Origin: Cryptosporangium minutisporangium
GTDB taxonomy: Bacteria; Actinomycetota; Actinomycetes; Mycobacteriales; Cryptosporangiaceae
Length of the DNA stretch: 64,000 bases
Direction of reading: 5' to 3'
Assembly: GCF_039536245.1 (NCBI RefSeq)
Contig: NZ_BAAAYN010000018.1
Span: forward strand, 1 to 64,000
The position numbers and the translations under genes are program-made. This document shows, piece by piece, positions 52,590 to 61,749 of this stretch. How positions within the stretch are numbered: position 1 is the stretch's first letter; each line of letters opens with the position of its first letter. The notes beneath the pieces are model-generated. The model did not search any database. It saw only the letters and a list, made by a program, of their open reading frames with translations, and had not been told where the DNA came from.

Positions 52590-52860
52590 GAGCGCGGGTT
52601 ACCAAGCTGGAACCGATCCAATCCCCGCCGCCGCCACTTTTTCCGCCGCGCGCTGGCCGAAACGATGCACACTTCCCGCCCCGATAGCGGCCGCATCCGT
52701 GCATCGCCCACGATGCCGCGCGCCACAACGTCCACACAACGGCGGTGGAGCCCGTCCAGGACGAGGCTGGGGTCCGAGTGCGCCGACGTCGTGGCCTCAC
52801 CGCTCGTGCCACAAGGAGGCGCGCTCGGCCGTCAGGCTCGCACCTGGACGGGCCGTGCAG

Positions 52861-52932
52861 TGGGCGCAGTAGGGTTCGAACCTACGACCCCTCGCTTGTA
52901 AGGCGAGTGCTCTTCCGCTGAGCTATGCGCCC
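52861..52932 (-). tRNA. tRNA-Val (anticodon UAC)
   Basis: Cloverleaf on the minus strand: acceptor GGGCGCA paired with TGCGCCC, D-arm GCTCAGCGGAAGAGC, anticodon stem CTCGC/GCGAG around loop CTTACAA (anticodon TAC), T-arm GTAGGTTCGAACCCTAC. Discriminator A at 52861; CCA is not encoded. 72 nt. Confidence 0.95.
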
Positions 52933-52990
52933 GGGTGGGACTCCTACGAGGGTAGCGGGCCGCACCCCGCCGCTCGAAACGTGCGCCCCC

Positions 52991-53455
52991 TCAGGACTCC
53001 AGCGCCGCGAGCGCGCTCGCGTAGTCGGTCGTCGACCGGGCAACTCCGAGTTCGGTCACGACCTTCCACCGCACCACACCCTCGGGGTCGACGAGGAAGG
53101 TCCCTCGCCGCGCGGAGCCCTTCTGCTCGTCGAAAACGCCGTAGGTCTGCGCCACCGCGCCGTGCGGCCAGAAGTCGGACAGCAGCGGGAAGTCGAACTT
53201 CTCCTGATCGGCCCAGACCCGGTGGACGAAGAACGAGTCGACGCTGATCGTCAGGACCTGCACCCGGTCGTTCTGGAATCGCGGCAGGTCGTCACGGAGC
53301 GCGCAGAGTTCACCGGAGCACACCCCAGAGAACGCCAACGGGTAGAACACGACAAGAACGCTCTTCTCGCCGCGGAACGCCGACAGCGACACCGGCTGAT
53401 TGTTCTGGTCGCGCAGCGTGAAGTCCGGAGCCAGGTCACCGACCTCGACGGGCAT
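52991..53455 (-). CDS. ahpE: 1-Cys peroxiredoxin (AhpE type)
   Basis: 154 aa. Reduces peroxides and peroxynitrite, cytoplasmic. Peroxidatic Cys46 in PLAFSGVCSGEL with the preceding Tyr/Pro set; the LRDQNNQPVSL start and GTFLVDPEGVVRWKVV are conserved with AhpE Rv2238c. No second resolving Cys in the usual place. AAGGA about 5 nt before ATG 53455. Syntenic with ahpE-DUF3052-aceE of M. tuberculosis. Divergent elements of OxyR type are not seen. Confidence 0.94.
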   Translation of the reverse strand: MPVEVGDLAPDFTLRDQNNQPVSLSAFRGEKSVLVVFYPLAFSGVCSGELCALRDDLPRFQNDRVQVLTISVDSFFVHRVWADQEKFDFPLLSDFWPHGAVAQTYGVFDEQKGSARRGTFLVDPEGVVRWKVVTELGVARSTTDYASALAALES

Positions 53456-53593
53456 TGGTGCGTCCTTCCTCAGCCGAAGTAATCGCCAGGAGTGACCTCA
53501 GCCACACAACCGAGGCACGAAACGGAGCGAGCGCATGGTGAAGCCCACCGGGAGCGTGGTGCAGACGCTGCCGGTGTCGGCGGACGGCCCAGG

Positions 53594-54031
53594 TCAGCGC
53601 TTGGAGCGCGCCGCCTTCGGTGCGACCAGTCGCGCACCGGACCAATCCTGCGCGGCGCTGATGCTCGACGTCTGCTGCAGGCCGGCGGTCGGGGCGATCT
53701 CGCTGATGTCGCTCGGCTCGACGTGCCCTGGCCGACCGGCCTTGGGCGTCAGCAGCCAGACGACTCCGTTGTCCGCGAGGGGACTCAATGCGTCCACCAG
53801 CGCTTCGAACAGATCACCGTCGTCTTCCCGCCACCAGAGCATCACGACGTCGACGACCTCGTCGGAGTCCTCGTCGACCAGATCGTCACCCACCCGGTCG
53901 GCAACGGCGTCACGCAGTTCGACGGCGCAATCGTCGTCGTAGCCGATCTCCATGACCACCATGCCCGGCTGGATGCCGAGCCGGTCGGCCGGGCTCTTGA
54001 CGCCGTCGGCGTGACCCGCGGTCGCGCTCAC
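53594..54031 (-). CDS. DUF3052 family protein (Rv2239c type)
   Basis: 145 aa, acidic, with RLGIQPGMVVMEIGYDDDC, an acidic middle (VDEDSDEVVDVVMLWWREDD) and a C-terminal segment VWLLTPKAGRPGHVEPSDI. This is the DUF3052 family, found next to ahpE and aceE in actinobacteria; function unknown. GTG 54031 has GGAGGAGGGAA about 8-10 nt upstream; the ORF to 54226 is an extension without a ribosome-binding site. Gap to ahpE is 138 bp. Confidence 0.9.
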   Translation of the reverse strand: MSATAGHADGVKSPADRLGIQPGMVVMEIGYDDDCAVELRDAVADRVGDDLVDEDSDEVVDVVMLWWREDDGDLFEALVDALSPLADNGVVWLLTPKAGRPGHVEPSDISEIAPTAGLQQTSSISAAQDWSGARLVAPKAARSKR

Positions 54032-54236
54032 TCTTCGGTTCCCTCCTCCTACTAATGGCGGCGCGTCGCCGCCTAGTCCGGTAGTCCACACATACATCCA
54101 GCGCAACGCAAGTGTTGGCCACGATCGACCCGGACGCGTCGCGCCCACCGGGTATTGACGGACCACCTGCGTTCCGGTCCTACCTGCCGGGCAACCCAGT
54201 CCTACCCGCAGGTCAGAGCGGTTCACACCCGCCGGG

Positions 54237-54641
54237 TCAGCCCGTCAGGAACGAGAACCGCACCTGACGGTCGTGGTTGTCGACATTGAGGTCGACCAGA
54301 CAGAGACTTTGCCAGGTTCCCAACGCGAGCCGTCCACCGAGCACCGGCAGGGTCGCATAGGGCGGGATCAAACCGGGCATCACGTGGCTGCGGCCGTGTC
54401 CCCGACTACCGTGCCGGTGCTTCCACCGATCGTCGGCCGGCAGCAGGTCCTCCAGGGCTGCCAGGAGGTCGTCGTCGCTGCCCGCGCCGGTCTCGAGCAC
54501 GGCGAGCCCGGCGGTCGCGTGCGGCACGAAGACGTGCAGCAGCCCGTCGCCGCGTTCCCGCACGAAGGCCTCGGCCTTGTCGGTGAGGTCGAGCACGACC
54601 GGCTTGGATCCGGTACGGACGGTGATGATCTCGCTGTCCAC
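54237..54641 (-). CDS. YjbQ/UPF0047 family protein
   Basis: 134 aa. Family core is intact: HVFVPHATAGLAVLETG with GSDDDL, and HRHGSRGHGRSHVMPGLIPP, containing the conserved His/Asp set seen in YjbQ. Some members have weak thiamine-phosphate synthase activity; the physiological role is unclear. CAGGAT (54649-54654 minus) ends 7 nt before GTG 54641, a leaderless layout. Divergent from aceE across 203 bp, which holds no obvious operator. Confidence 0.9.
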   Translation of the reverse strand: MDSEIITVRTGSKPVVLDLTDKAEAFVRERGDGLLHVFVPHATAGLAVLETGAGSDDDLLAALEDLLPADDRWKHRHGSRGHGRSHVMPGLIPPYATLPVLGGRLALGTWQSLCLVDLNVDNHDRQVRFSFLTG

Positions 54642-54844
54642 GTCCCCTATCCTGCCCGTCGCTCCCGAGTCTGCCGCGACGGGTGTGGTCAGGCGGTGAC
54701 ACTACCCGCCGGTAACGGTCCCCCGGCGCTAACCATCCAGGCCCCCAGGAGGCAGGATGGATCGGTAAAGCGAAAAGTGGCCTCGGCCGGTCGCCGACCG
54801 TGATCGACCGGACCTACCCACCGACGAGTGTGACGAGGATCGAC

Positions 54845-57586
54845 GTGGCGAACTCACGCGAACGGCTCCCGGTGATCAGCGACGGGCTGCCCAGCCAGCT
54901 CCCGGACATCGATCCCGGGGAGACGTCCGAGTGGCTCGAGTCGCTGGATGCGGTGATCGACAACGCCGGCCGCCAGCGGGCCCGGTACATCATGCTGCGG
55001 CTGTTGGAGCGTGCCCGCGAGAAGCAGGTCGGGGTTCCGGCCCTGCGCAGCACCGACTACATCAACACCATCCCGCCGGAGCGGGAGCCGTGGTTCCCCG
55101 GCGACGAGCACATCGAGCGCCGGCTCCGGGCGTACATGCGATGGAACGCCGCGATCCTCGTGCACCGGGCCCAGCGTCCCGGCATCGAGGTCGGCGGACA
55201 CATCTCGACGTACGCGTCGAGCGCGAGCCTGTACGAAGTGGGGTTCAACCACTTCTTCCGCGGGCACGACGACCCCGGCGGCGGTGACCAGATCTTCTTC
55301 CAGGGTCACGCGTCGCCCGGTATGTACGCCCGGGCGTACCTCGAGGGCCGGCTAACCGAGCACCAGCTCGACGGATTCCGGCAGGAGTTCTCCCACCCCG
55401 GCGGCGGCCTGTCCAGCTACCCGCACCCGCGGCTGATGCCGGAGTTCTGGGAGTTCCCCACCGTCTCGATGGGTCTGGGCCCGATCAACGCGATCTACCA
55501 GGCCCGGTTCAACCGGTACCTGCACTCGCGCGGGATCCGCGACACCAGCAAGCAGCACGTGTGGGCGTTCCTCGGCGACGGCGAGATGGACGAGCCCGAG
55601 TCGCTCGGTGCGATCGGCCTGGCCGCCCGCGAGGAGCTGGACAACCTCACGTTCGTCATCAACTGCAACCTGCAGCGACTCGACGGGCCGGTGCGCGGCA
55701 ACGGCAAGGTGATCCAGGAGCTGGAGTCGTTCTTCCGCGGCGCCGGCTGGAACGTCATCAAGGTCGTCTGGGGTCGCGAGTGGGACCCGCTGCTGGCCGC
55801 CGACACCGACGGCGCGCTGGTCAACCTGATGAACACCACGCCCGACGGTGACTACCAGACCTACAAGGCCGAGTCCGGCGCGTTCGTCCGCGAACACTTT
55901 TTCGGACGCGACCCGCGCACCCGCAAGATGGTCGAGCACCTCTCGGACGACGAGATCTGGAACCTCAAGCGTGGTGGCCACGACTACCGGAAGCTCTACG
56001 CCGCCTACAAGGCCGCGACCGAGCACTCCGGCCAGCCGACCGTGATCCTCGCCAAGACGATCAAGGGCTGGACGCTCGGCAGCCACTTCGAGGCCCGCAA
56101 CGCCACGCACCAGATGAAGAAGCTCACTCAGGACGACCTGAAGGAGTTCCGCGACCGGCTCTATCTGGACATCCCGGACGAGAAGCTCGACAAGTACCTG
56201 CCGCCGTACTACCGCCCCGCGGAGGACTCCGACGAGCACCAGTACCTGATGGAGCGCCGTCGCCAGCTCGGCGGGTCGCTGCCGCGGCGCGTGGACCGGT
56301 CCACGCCGCTGGCTCTCCCGGGCAAGGAGATGTACGCCCAGCTGAAGAAGGGCTCCGGCAAGCAGAAGGTCGCCACCACGATGGCCTTCGTCCGGCAGCT
56401 CAAGGACCTGATGAAGGACAAGAACATCGGGGCCCGCTTCGTACCGATCATCCCGGACGAGGCGCGGACGTTCGGCATGGACTCGCTATTCCCGACCGCC
56501 AAGATCTACTCGCCCCACGGCCAGGGCTACACCTCGGTCGACCGCGAGCTGATGCTGGCGTACAAGGAGTCGAAGCAGGGCCAGATCCTGCACGAGGGCA
56601 TCAACGAGGCCGGTTCGGTCGCATCGTTCACCGCGGCCGGGACGTCCTACGCCACCCAGGGCGAACCGATGATTCCGGTCTACATCTTCTACTCGATGTT
56701 CGGCTTCCAGCGCACCGGCGACGCGTTCTGGGCCGCCGCCGACCAGCTGGCCCGCGGGTTCGTGCTCGGCGCCACCGCCGGCCGCACGACGCTGAACGGC
56801 GAGGGGCTCCAGCACGAGGACGGTCACTCGCTGCTGCTGGCCTCGACCAACCCGGCGGTCGTCTCGTACGACCCGGCGTGGTCCTACGAGGTGGCGGTGA
56901 TCACCGAGGACGCTCTCCGGCGGATGTACGGGGAGAACCCGGAGAACATCTACTACTACCTGACCGTCTACAACGAGCCGATGGCGCAGCCGGCGATGCC
57001 GGATCACGTGACCGAGGAGGGCATCCTCCGCGGCATGTACCGGTTCGCGCCGGCGCCGAAGGCCGCCGAGGGGGCGGCCAGGGCGCAGCTGCTCGCGTCC
57101 GGTGTGGCGCTCCCCTGGGCCCTGCGGGCCCAGCAGCTGCTGGCCGAGGACTGGAACGTCTCCGCCGACGTGTGGTCGGTGACGTCCTGGACCGAGCTCC
57201 GGCGGGACGCGGTCGCCGCGGACGGTGACGCGCTCCTGCAGCCGGACGCCGAGCCGCGGACGCCGTGGGTGACCGCCCAGCTGGCCGACGCCGAAGGGCC
57301 GGTCATCGCGTCCAGCGACTGGATGCGGGCGGTACCGGACCAGATCTCCCGCTGGGTTCCGAGCGACTACACCTCGCTGGGCACCGACGGGTTCGGCGCG
57401 TCCGACACCCGGCACGCCCTGCGGCGGCACTTCAAGGTGGACGCCGAGTCGATCGCGGTGGCGACGCTGCGGGCGCTGGCGCGCCGGGGCGAGATCGAGG
57501 CCTCGGTGGCGGCGGACGCGGTCGCGAAGTACCGCATCGACGACGTGACCGCCGCGCCGCCCGGCGAGACCGGCGGCGCAACCTGA
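54845..57586 (+). CDS. aceE: Pyruvate dehydrogenase E1 component, homodimeric
   Basis: Decarboxylates pyruvate and feeds the lipoylated E2; 913 aa. TPP motif [20 protein letters not shown] ... NCN, transketolase-type central domain and [22 protein letters not shown] 54845 has GAGGAT 4 nt upstream and starts [10 protein letters not shown] after Val/Met-Ala; 54800 is longer but its leader is unconserved. Orthologue of Rv2241. The last codons (GETGGAT) and the stop are the first unit of a 56-bp minisatellite. The E2 of this complex is the gene at 1-1182 or a paralogue elsewhere. Confidence 0.97.
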   Translation: MANSRERLPVISDGLPSQLPDIDPGETSEWLESLDAVIDNAGRQRARYIMLRLLERAREKQVGVPALRSTDYINTIPPEREPWFPGDEHIERRLRAYMRWNAAILVHRAQRPGIEVGGHISTYASSASLYEVGFNHFFRGHDDPGGGDQIFFQGHASPGMYARAYLEGRLTEHQLDGFRQEFSHPGGGLSSYPHPRLMPEFWEFPTVSMGLGPINAIYQARFNRYLHSRGIRDTSKQHVWAFLGDGEMDEPESLGAIGLAAREELDNLTFVINCNLQRLDGPVRGNGKVIQELESFFRGAGWNVIKVVWGREWDPLLAADTDGALVNLMNTTPDGDYQTYKAESGAFVREHFFGRDPRTRKMVEHLSDDEIWNLKRGGHDYRKLYAAYKAATEHSGQPTVILAKTIKGWTLGSHFEARNATHQMKKLTQDDLKEFRDRLYLDIPDEKLDKYLPPYYRPAEDSDEHQYLMERRRQLGGSLPRRVDRSTPLALPGKEMYAQLKKGSGKQKVATTMAFVRQLKDLMKDKNIGARFVPIIPDEARTFGMDSLFPTAKIYSPHGQGYTSVDRELMLAYKESKQGQILHEGINEAGSVASFTAAGTSYATQGEPMIPVYIFYSMFGFQRTGDAFWAAADQLARGFVLGATAGRTTLNGEGLQHEDGHSLLLASTNPAVVSYDPAWSYEVAVITEDALRRMYGENPENIYYYLTVYNEPMAQPAMPDHVTEEGILRGMYRFAPAPKAAEGAARAQLLASGVALPWALRAQQLLAEDWNVSADVWSVTSWTELRRDAVAADGDALLQPDAEPRTPWVTAQLADAEGPVIASSDWMRAVPDQISRWVPSDYTSLGTDGFGASDTRHALRRHFKVDAESIAVATLRALARRGEIEASVAADAVAKYRIDDVTAAPPGETGGAT

Positions 57587-57810
57587 CCGGCGGCGCCCGC
57601 AGCACCGACCCTCGGGCCGGCGAGACCGGCGGCGCAACCTGACCGGCGGCGCCCGCAGCACCGACCCTCGGGCCGGCGAGACCGGCGGCGCAACCTGACC
57701 GGCGGCGCCCGCAGCACCGACCCTCGGGCCGGCGAGACCGGCGGCGCAACCTGACCGGCGGCGCCCGCAGCACCGACCCTCGGGCCGGCGAGACCGGCGG
57801 CGCGTCCTGA
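57561..57810 (+). repeat. 56-bp minisatellite duplicating the aceE 3' end and stop codon (4.5 copies)
   Basis: Identical 56-bp units start at 57561, 57617, 57673 and 57729, plus a partial fifth at 57785-57810 with GTC in place of AAC before TGA. Copy 1 is the aceE C-terminus with its stop (57584-57586). With the following terminator it fills the 302-bp gap to the GT87 gene. Confidence 0.92.
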
Positions 57811-57834
57811 CGCGACGCCGAGCACGACGGGAGA

Positions 57835-57861
57835 GCCCCGGCACCGCACAGGTGCCGGGGC
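57835..57861. terminator. Hairpin terminator after aceE repeats
   Basis: GCCCCGGCACC, loop GCACA, GGTGCCGGGGC (11 bp), followed by CCTTCC; lies between the convergent aceE array and the GT87 gene. Confidence 0.8.
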
Positions 57862-57888
57862 CCTTCCGTGCCGGGCGGTGGTCAGGGG

Positions 57889-59076
57889 TCAGGCCCGCGG
57901 CGCCGCCGCGTCGAGGGACCGCTCGTCGAGCGGCGGCTCCCCGACGGGCTGCTCCTCGGTGAGCGTGCCGACGTCGTCCGGCCGCGACGCGGACCGGCGG
58001 ACCGCCACGGCCAGGTGAGCCAGCAGCCCGAGCCCGAGGAGCAAGTACGTGTTGGCGACGACCACCCGTACGGCCTCGATCTCGTCCGGCCAGTCGAGCA
58101 GCCGCGTGAACCACATCGGGGACGCCACGAACACCGCGCCCGCGGCGAGAGCGGCCCGGCGGTAACCGTCCCGCCAGAGCACCACCAGCGCCGGTAACGC
58201 CCACACCCAGTGGTGACTCCACGAGATCGGCGACACGAGCAGCCCGGTCAGCCCGGTCGCCGCCAGGGCGGCGAGCCAGTCACCCCGCCGGGCGTACACC
58301 GCGCCCGCCGCGAGTCCGGCCGCGCCGAGCGTCAGCGGGATCAGGACGTACCAGGCGCCGACGTCCTCCCGGCTCCCCAGGATCCGCACCAGCGCGCCGT
58401 ACGGCGACTGGTTGCTGACGTACGGGACGCCGACCCGGGTCGTGTCGTAGAAGACGTCCCGCCAGTACACCAGCGACGCCTCCGGCGCGACCAGCCACCC
58501 GACGAGCGTCCCGGCAGCGAACGTCACCGCGGCGACCATCGCCGCGCGGATCCGCCCGGCGGCCAGCAGCAGCACCACGAAGATGCCCGGCGTCAGCTTG
58601 ATCGCGGCGGCGAGGCCGATGCCGATCCCCGCGGACTTGCCGAGCGCGGCCCGCCGCAGGTCGGTGACGACCAGCGCCAGCAACAGCAGGTTGATCTGGC
58701 CCAGGAACAGCGAGTGCCAGACCGGTTCGAGCACCAGGCCCACCGCCGCGGCCCCGAGCAGCACCCGCTCGGTCGGCCGGCGACCGGCCAGCAGCAGCAC
58801 GGTGCGACACACCCAGACGAACGCCGCGACCGACGCCAGCGCCCAGAGCAGCCGGGCGAGAACGAGCGGCACGACCGACAGCGGCACGAACGTCACCGCC
58901 GCGAACGGGGTGTAGGTGAACCAGTGCGCGGCCTGCTGCTCGAGGTAGAGCCGGGTGCCGTCGCCGACGACCTGGCCGCCGAGCCGGTAGATGAAGAAGT
59001 CCAGCGGATTCCAGAGCAGGGCGAACGCCACCACCGCCAGTACCTGTGCCCCGAACACCACGCGCAGTTTCGACAT
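57889..59076 (-). CDS. GT87-family polyprenol-phosphate-dependent mannosyltransferase-like membrane protein
   Basis: 395 aa with about ten transmembrane helices (DUF2029/GT87). First outside loop has DFFIYRLGGQVV, GTRLYLEQQ and WFTYTPFAAV, where the catalytic acid of GT-C enzymes lies; QINLLLLAL and ISWSHHWVWALP are family marks. Members (e.g. PimE) add mannose or arabinose to lipids at the outer face of the membrane. ATG 59076 has GTGAG upstream; ATG 59112 is an alternative. Downstream of a two-component pair on the same strand but behind a hairpin. Confidence 0.85.
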   Translation of the reverse strand: MSKLRVVFGAQVLAVVAFALLWNPLDFFIYRLGGQVVGDGTRLYLEQQAAHWFTYTPFAAVTFVPLSVVPLVLARLLWALASVAAFVWVCRTVLLLAGRRPTERVLLGAAAVGLVLEPVWHSLFLGQINLLLLALVVTDLRRAALGKSAGIGIGLAAAIKLTPGIFVVLLLAAGRIRAAMVAAVTFAAGTLVGWLVAPEASLVYWRDVFYDTTRVGVPYVSNQSPYGALVRILGSREDVGAWYVLIPLTLGAAGLAAGAVYARRGDWLAALAATGLTGLLVSPISWSHHWVWALPALVVLWRDGYRRAALAAGAVFVASPMWFTRLLDWPDEIEAVRVVVANTYLLLGLGLLAHLAVAVRRSASRPDDVGTLTEEQPVGEPPLDERSLDAAAPRA

Positions 59077-59149
59077 GCGCTCACGGTGCCGCCGCGCGCC
59101 GTCCGTCCACATCGACCTGTGGACGACAGTCTGTGCAGGTCAGATGCCT

Positions 59150-59204
59150 CCCACAGGCTTACGTCCCGGGCTCGGCCGGTGGTCGGCGGGACTACGCCTG
59201 TGGG
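59150..59204 (-). terminator. Nested hairpin at the end of the second response-regulator gene
   Basis: Outer arms CCCACAGGC (59150-59158) and GCCTGTGGG (59196-59204), with inner TCCCG/CGGGA; the upstream arm is inside the last codons of the response regulator. Confidence 0.5.
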
Positions 59205-59953
59205 CTGACGAGGCCGAATTCGTAGGCGAGGATCACGAGGTGGATCCGGTCCCGGGCGTCCAGCTTGGTCAGCAGGCGCGCGACGTGCGCCTTGGCGGTG
59301 GCCACGCTGATGACGAGTTCGCCGGCGATCTCCGCGTTCGACAGTCCGCGCCCCACCAGCGTCAGGACCTCGCGCTCCCGCTGGGTGATCAGGTCGGACG
59401 CCGGGCCGCGCGCGGTCGGCCCCGCGGGGCCGCCGGTGCGGCCCGCACGGCCACCAAGGCCCCGGCCGGCCGCCCTCACGGCGCCCTTCCCGGTGGCGCC
59501 CAGCCCGGTGGCGCCCGGTCCGGTGGACCCCCGACCGGCCAGCGTGTCGATCAGGCGCCGGGTGACGCTCGGCGCGATCAGCGCGTCGCCACCGGCCACC
59601 ACCCGGATCGCCGCCAGGATCTCGTCCAGCCCCATGTCCTTGACGAGAAATCCGCTGGCGCCGGCTTGCAGCGCCGCGTAGACGTACTCGTCGTCGTCGA
59701 ACGTCGTCAGCACCAGGACGCGGGTGTCGGCGACCCGCGCGGTGATCTCCCGGGTCGCGTCGACGCCGTCCATCTCCGGCATCCGCAGGTCCATCACGAC
59801 GACGTCCGGACGGTGCTGCTCGGCCAGTGCCACCGCTTCGGTGCCGGTGGCCGCCTCGCCGAGCAGCTCCAGGTCCGGCGTCTCGGAGAGCAGGACACGC
59901 AGCCCGGCGCGGATCAGCGGCTGGTCGTCAGCGAGGACGATCGTGACGCTCAT
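59192..59953 (-). CDS. NarL/FixJ-family response regulator with Gly-rich linker
   Basis: 253 aa. Receiver (1-120) with Asp9/Asp10, acceptor Asp55 in VVMDLRMPE and Lys of FLVKDMG; LuxR helix-turn-helix (about 185-240: LITQREREVLTLVGRGLSNA, SVATAKAHVARLLTKL). Between them lies an unusual insert (about 137-182) of Gly/Ala/Thr/Arg repeats such as GPGATGLGATGKGAV, not seen in normal NarL proteins and coded by GGTGGCGCC-type DNA repeats. ATG 59953 overlaps the kinase stop as ATGA. Confidence 0.92.
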   Translation of the reverse strand: MSVTIVLADDQPLIRAGLRVLLSETPDLELLGEAATGTEAVALAEQHRPDVVVMDLRMPEMDGVDATREITARVADTRVLVLTTFDDDEYVYAALQAGASGFLVKDMGLDEILAAIRVVAGGDALIAPSVTRRLIDTLAGRGSTGPGATGLGATGKGAVRAAGRGLGGRAGRTGGPAGPTARGPASDLITQREREVLTLVGRGLSNAEIAGELVISVATAKAHVARLLTKLDARDRIHLVILAYEFGLVSPQA

Positions 59954-61080
59954 GCGTCGACCGGTGTCGGGAGCTGTGCCGCCACCCGGAACCCGCCTTC
60001 GGGACGCGGTCCGGCCGCGAACCGTCCGTCCAGCAGCGTCACCCGCTCGCGCATCCCGACCAGGCCGTATCCGCTGCCGGACGCACCGGTGCCCGGCCCG
60101 TCGTCGAGCACTTCGATCGACAGCTCGTCGTCCCGGTAGTCCAGCAGCACCCGGCACCGGTCGGTGGCGGCGTGGCGCACGACGTTCGTCACGGCCTCCT
60201 GGACGATCCGGTACGCGGACAGCTCCAGGTCGCCCGGCAGCTCACGGACCTGGCCGGTGCGCTCGACGGCCACCTCGACGCCGGCGTCCCCGGCGGTGCT
60301 GACCAGTCGGTCGAGATCCGCGAGGCCGGGCGCCGGGCCGACCGGCGCTCCCTCCGGATCGGACCGGCGCAGCGCAGTGAGCGTCCGGCGCAGCTCGGCC
60401 AGCGTCTGACGGCTGGTCGTCTCGATCGCGTCCAGGGCGTTGCGGGCCTCGGCCGGCCGGCTCTCGATGACGCGTCGGCCGACCCCCGCCTGGATCGCGA
60501 TCACGCCCATGCTGTGGGCGATCATGTCGTGCAGCTCCCGGGCGATGCGCAGACGTTCGGCCGCGACCGCGCGCTCGGTGTCCTCGACCCGGCGGGCCTC
60601 CAGCCGCAGCCGCCGCTGCCGCACCGAGTTCCCGACCGTCCAGACGCAGACCATCGCCAGCAGGAGAACCTCTGCGCTGCGCAGGGAGTCGCCGGCGCCG
60701 GCCGTGTAGTACGCGGCGGCGAGGGCGAACTCCAGCGCGAGCGCCAATCCCGCGCCGGGCAGCGACACCCGCCAGGAGCGGGTGGCCGCGAGCACGCCGA
60801 CCGCAACGCCGATCGCCAGCACGCTGACCGGACCGACGATCTCCGCACCGAGCAGCGGGGTCAGCACCGCGGTGGGCACCAGGACCAGCACCAGCGCGAG
60901 CAGTGGACGGCGGCGCAGCCCGACGATCGGCCAGGCCAGCACGACGATGACCGGGACGAGGAGCACGACGTCCTGGTGGAGCCGCCCGATCTCGACCGCA
61001 GCGAGGAGCAGCCCCAGTACGACCACGACGGTCACCGGCACCAGGGACGCGACCCGCTGACGCCGCACGGAAACGCTCAT
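59950..61080 (-). CDS. NarL-type sensor histidine kinase (HisKA_3), second system
   Basis: 376 aa. Five to six transmembrane helices (about 15-150), then [16 protein letters not shown] with phospho-accepting His184, [12 protein letters not shown] (N-box) and [13 protein letters not shown] (G-box). ATG 61080 is preceded by TACCGT (61087-61092 minus) at 6 nt, and no ribosome-binding site is present: leaderless. The ORF continues to 61155 but the added residues are unlikely. Coupled to its regulator by 4 nt; signal unknown. Upstream flanking region to 61355 contains no gene. Confidence 0.92.
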   Translation of the reverse strand: MSVSVRRQRVASLVPVTVVVVLGLLLAAVEIGRLHQDVVLLVPVIVVLAWPIVGLRRRPLLALVLVLVPTAVLTPLLGAEIVGPVSVLAIGVAVGVLAATRSWRVSLPGAGLALALEFALAAAYYTAGAGDSLRSAEVLLLAMVCVWTVGNSVRQRRLRLEARRVEDTERAVAAERLRIARELHDMIAHSMGVIAIQAGVGRRVIESRPAEARNALDAIETTSRQTLAELRRTLTALRRSDPEGAPVGPAPGLADLDRLVSTAGDAGVEVAVERTGQVRELPGDLELSAYRIVQEAVTNVVRHAATDRCRVLLDYRDDELSIEVLDDGPGTGASGSGYGLVGMRERVTLLDGRFAAGPRPEGGFRVAAQLPTPVDA

Positions 61081-61355
61081 CGGGCCACGGTAACCAGGCA
61101 CGGGCTGCCGCACAGCAGCCCACGGGCGTACGCCTGCGGGCCACAACCGACGCACCGGTTATTCGTCTGGATCGATCCGCCTAGCCGTTTTCAGCGCCGC
61201 AGCGATGGGGTAACCAGCCACTAACGCGCGGTTACCCCGGCCCCCGCGCGCGACCGGGTTCCTGATCGACCCCCAACCTCGGTACCGCCTCCGACGATGG
61301 TGACGGCGCCGCATGCTCGCAATCGGCCGGGCGTCCTCGAAGGAGGCGATCCCTC

Positions 61356-61673
61356 GTGCCAGACCAGGTCCGACTCCCCGACGGAACGGCCGTCATCATC
61401 CACTCCGCGCCGGACGGTCCGGACCGGACGCCCTCCGGGACGTGGCTCGCGGAGTGCGTCTGCAGCAGCGCCCCCGGGCGCCCGGACCGGGTGGACGTGA
61501 CGTACGAGCCCCCCGCGCCCGGCGCTCGCGCCCCGGTGACCGTGACTCTGACGTGGAACATCGCGCCGGAGAGCCCGCCGTCCGCGACCGATGCCCCGCC
61601 CGGGCCGCCCCCGGGTGTGGTCGTCCCGACTCAGCGTCCCGGCGCCGCACCGCCGACCAGCCCGGCGCACTGA
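61356..61673 (+). CDS. Hypothetical 105-aa Pro-rich protein
   Basis: Starts MPDQVRLPDGTAVIIHSAPDG, then PDRVDVTYEPPAPG and VTVTLTWNIAPE strands, and a Pro/Ala-rich tail. GTG 61356 has GGAGG about 9 nt upstream. No domain or homologue is recognised; the strand-rich front and disordered end could be a small soluble protein. The gap to the radical-SAM gene is 76 bp. It may be real, but evidence rests only on codon use and the ribosome site. Confidence 0.45.
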   Translation: MPDQVRLPDGTAVIIHSAPDGPDRTPSGTWLAECVCSSAPGRPDRVDVTYEPPAPGARAPVTVTLTWNIAPESPPSATDAPPGPPPGVVVPTQRPGAAPPTSPAH

Positions 61674-61749
61674 GCGGCCGGCGCCCGGGCCGATCGGCCC
61701 GGAGCGCCGCGGCGGCCGTGCGGGACTGCCCCGCTGACAGAATGGCGCC

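Noticed and set aside
57367-58222. Minus-strand ORFs over the aceE repeats encoding Arg-rich repeats
   Set aside because: Antisense to aceE and its minisatellite; composition is that of shadow frames in GC-rich DNA.
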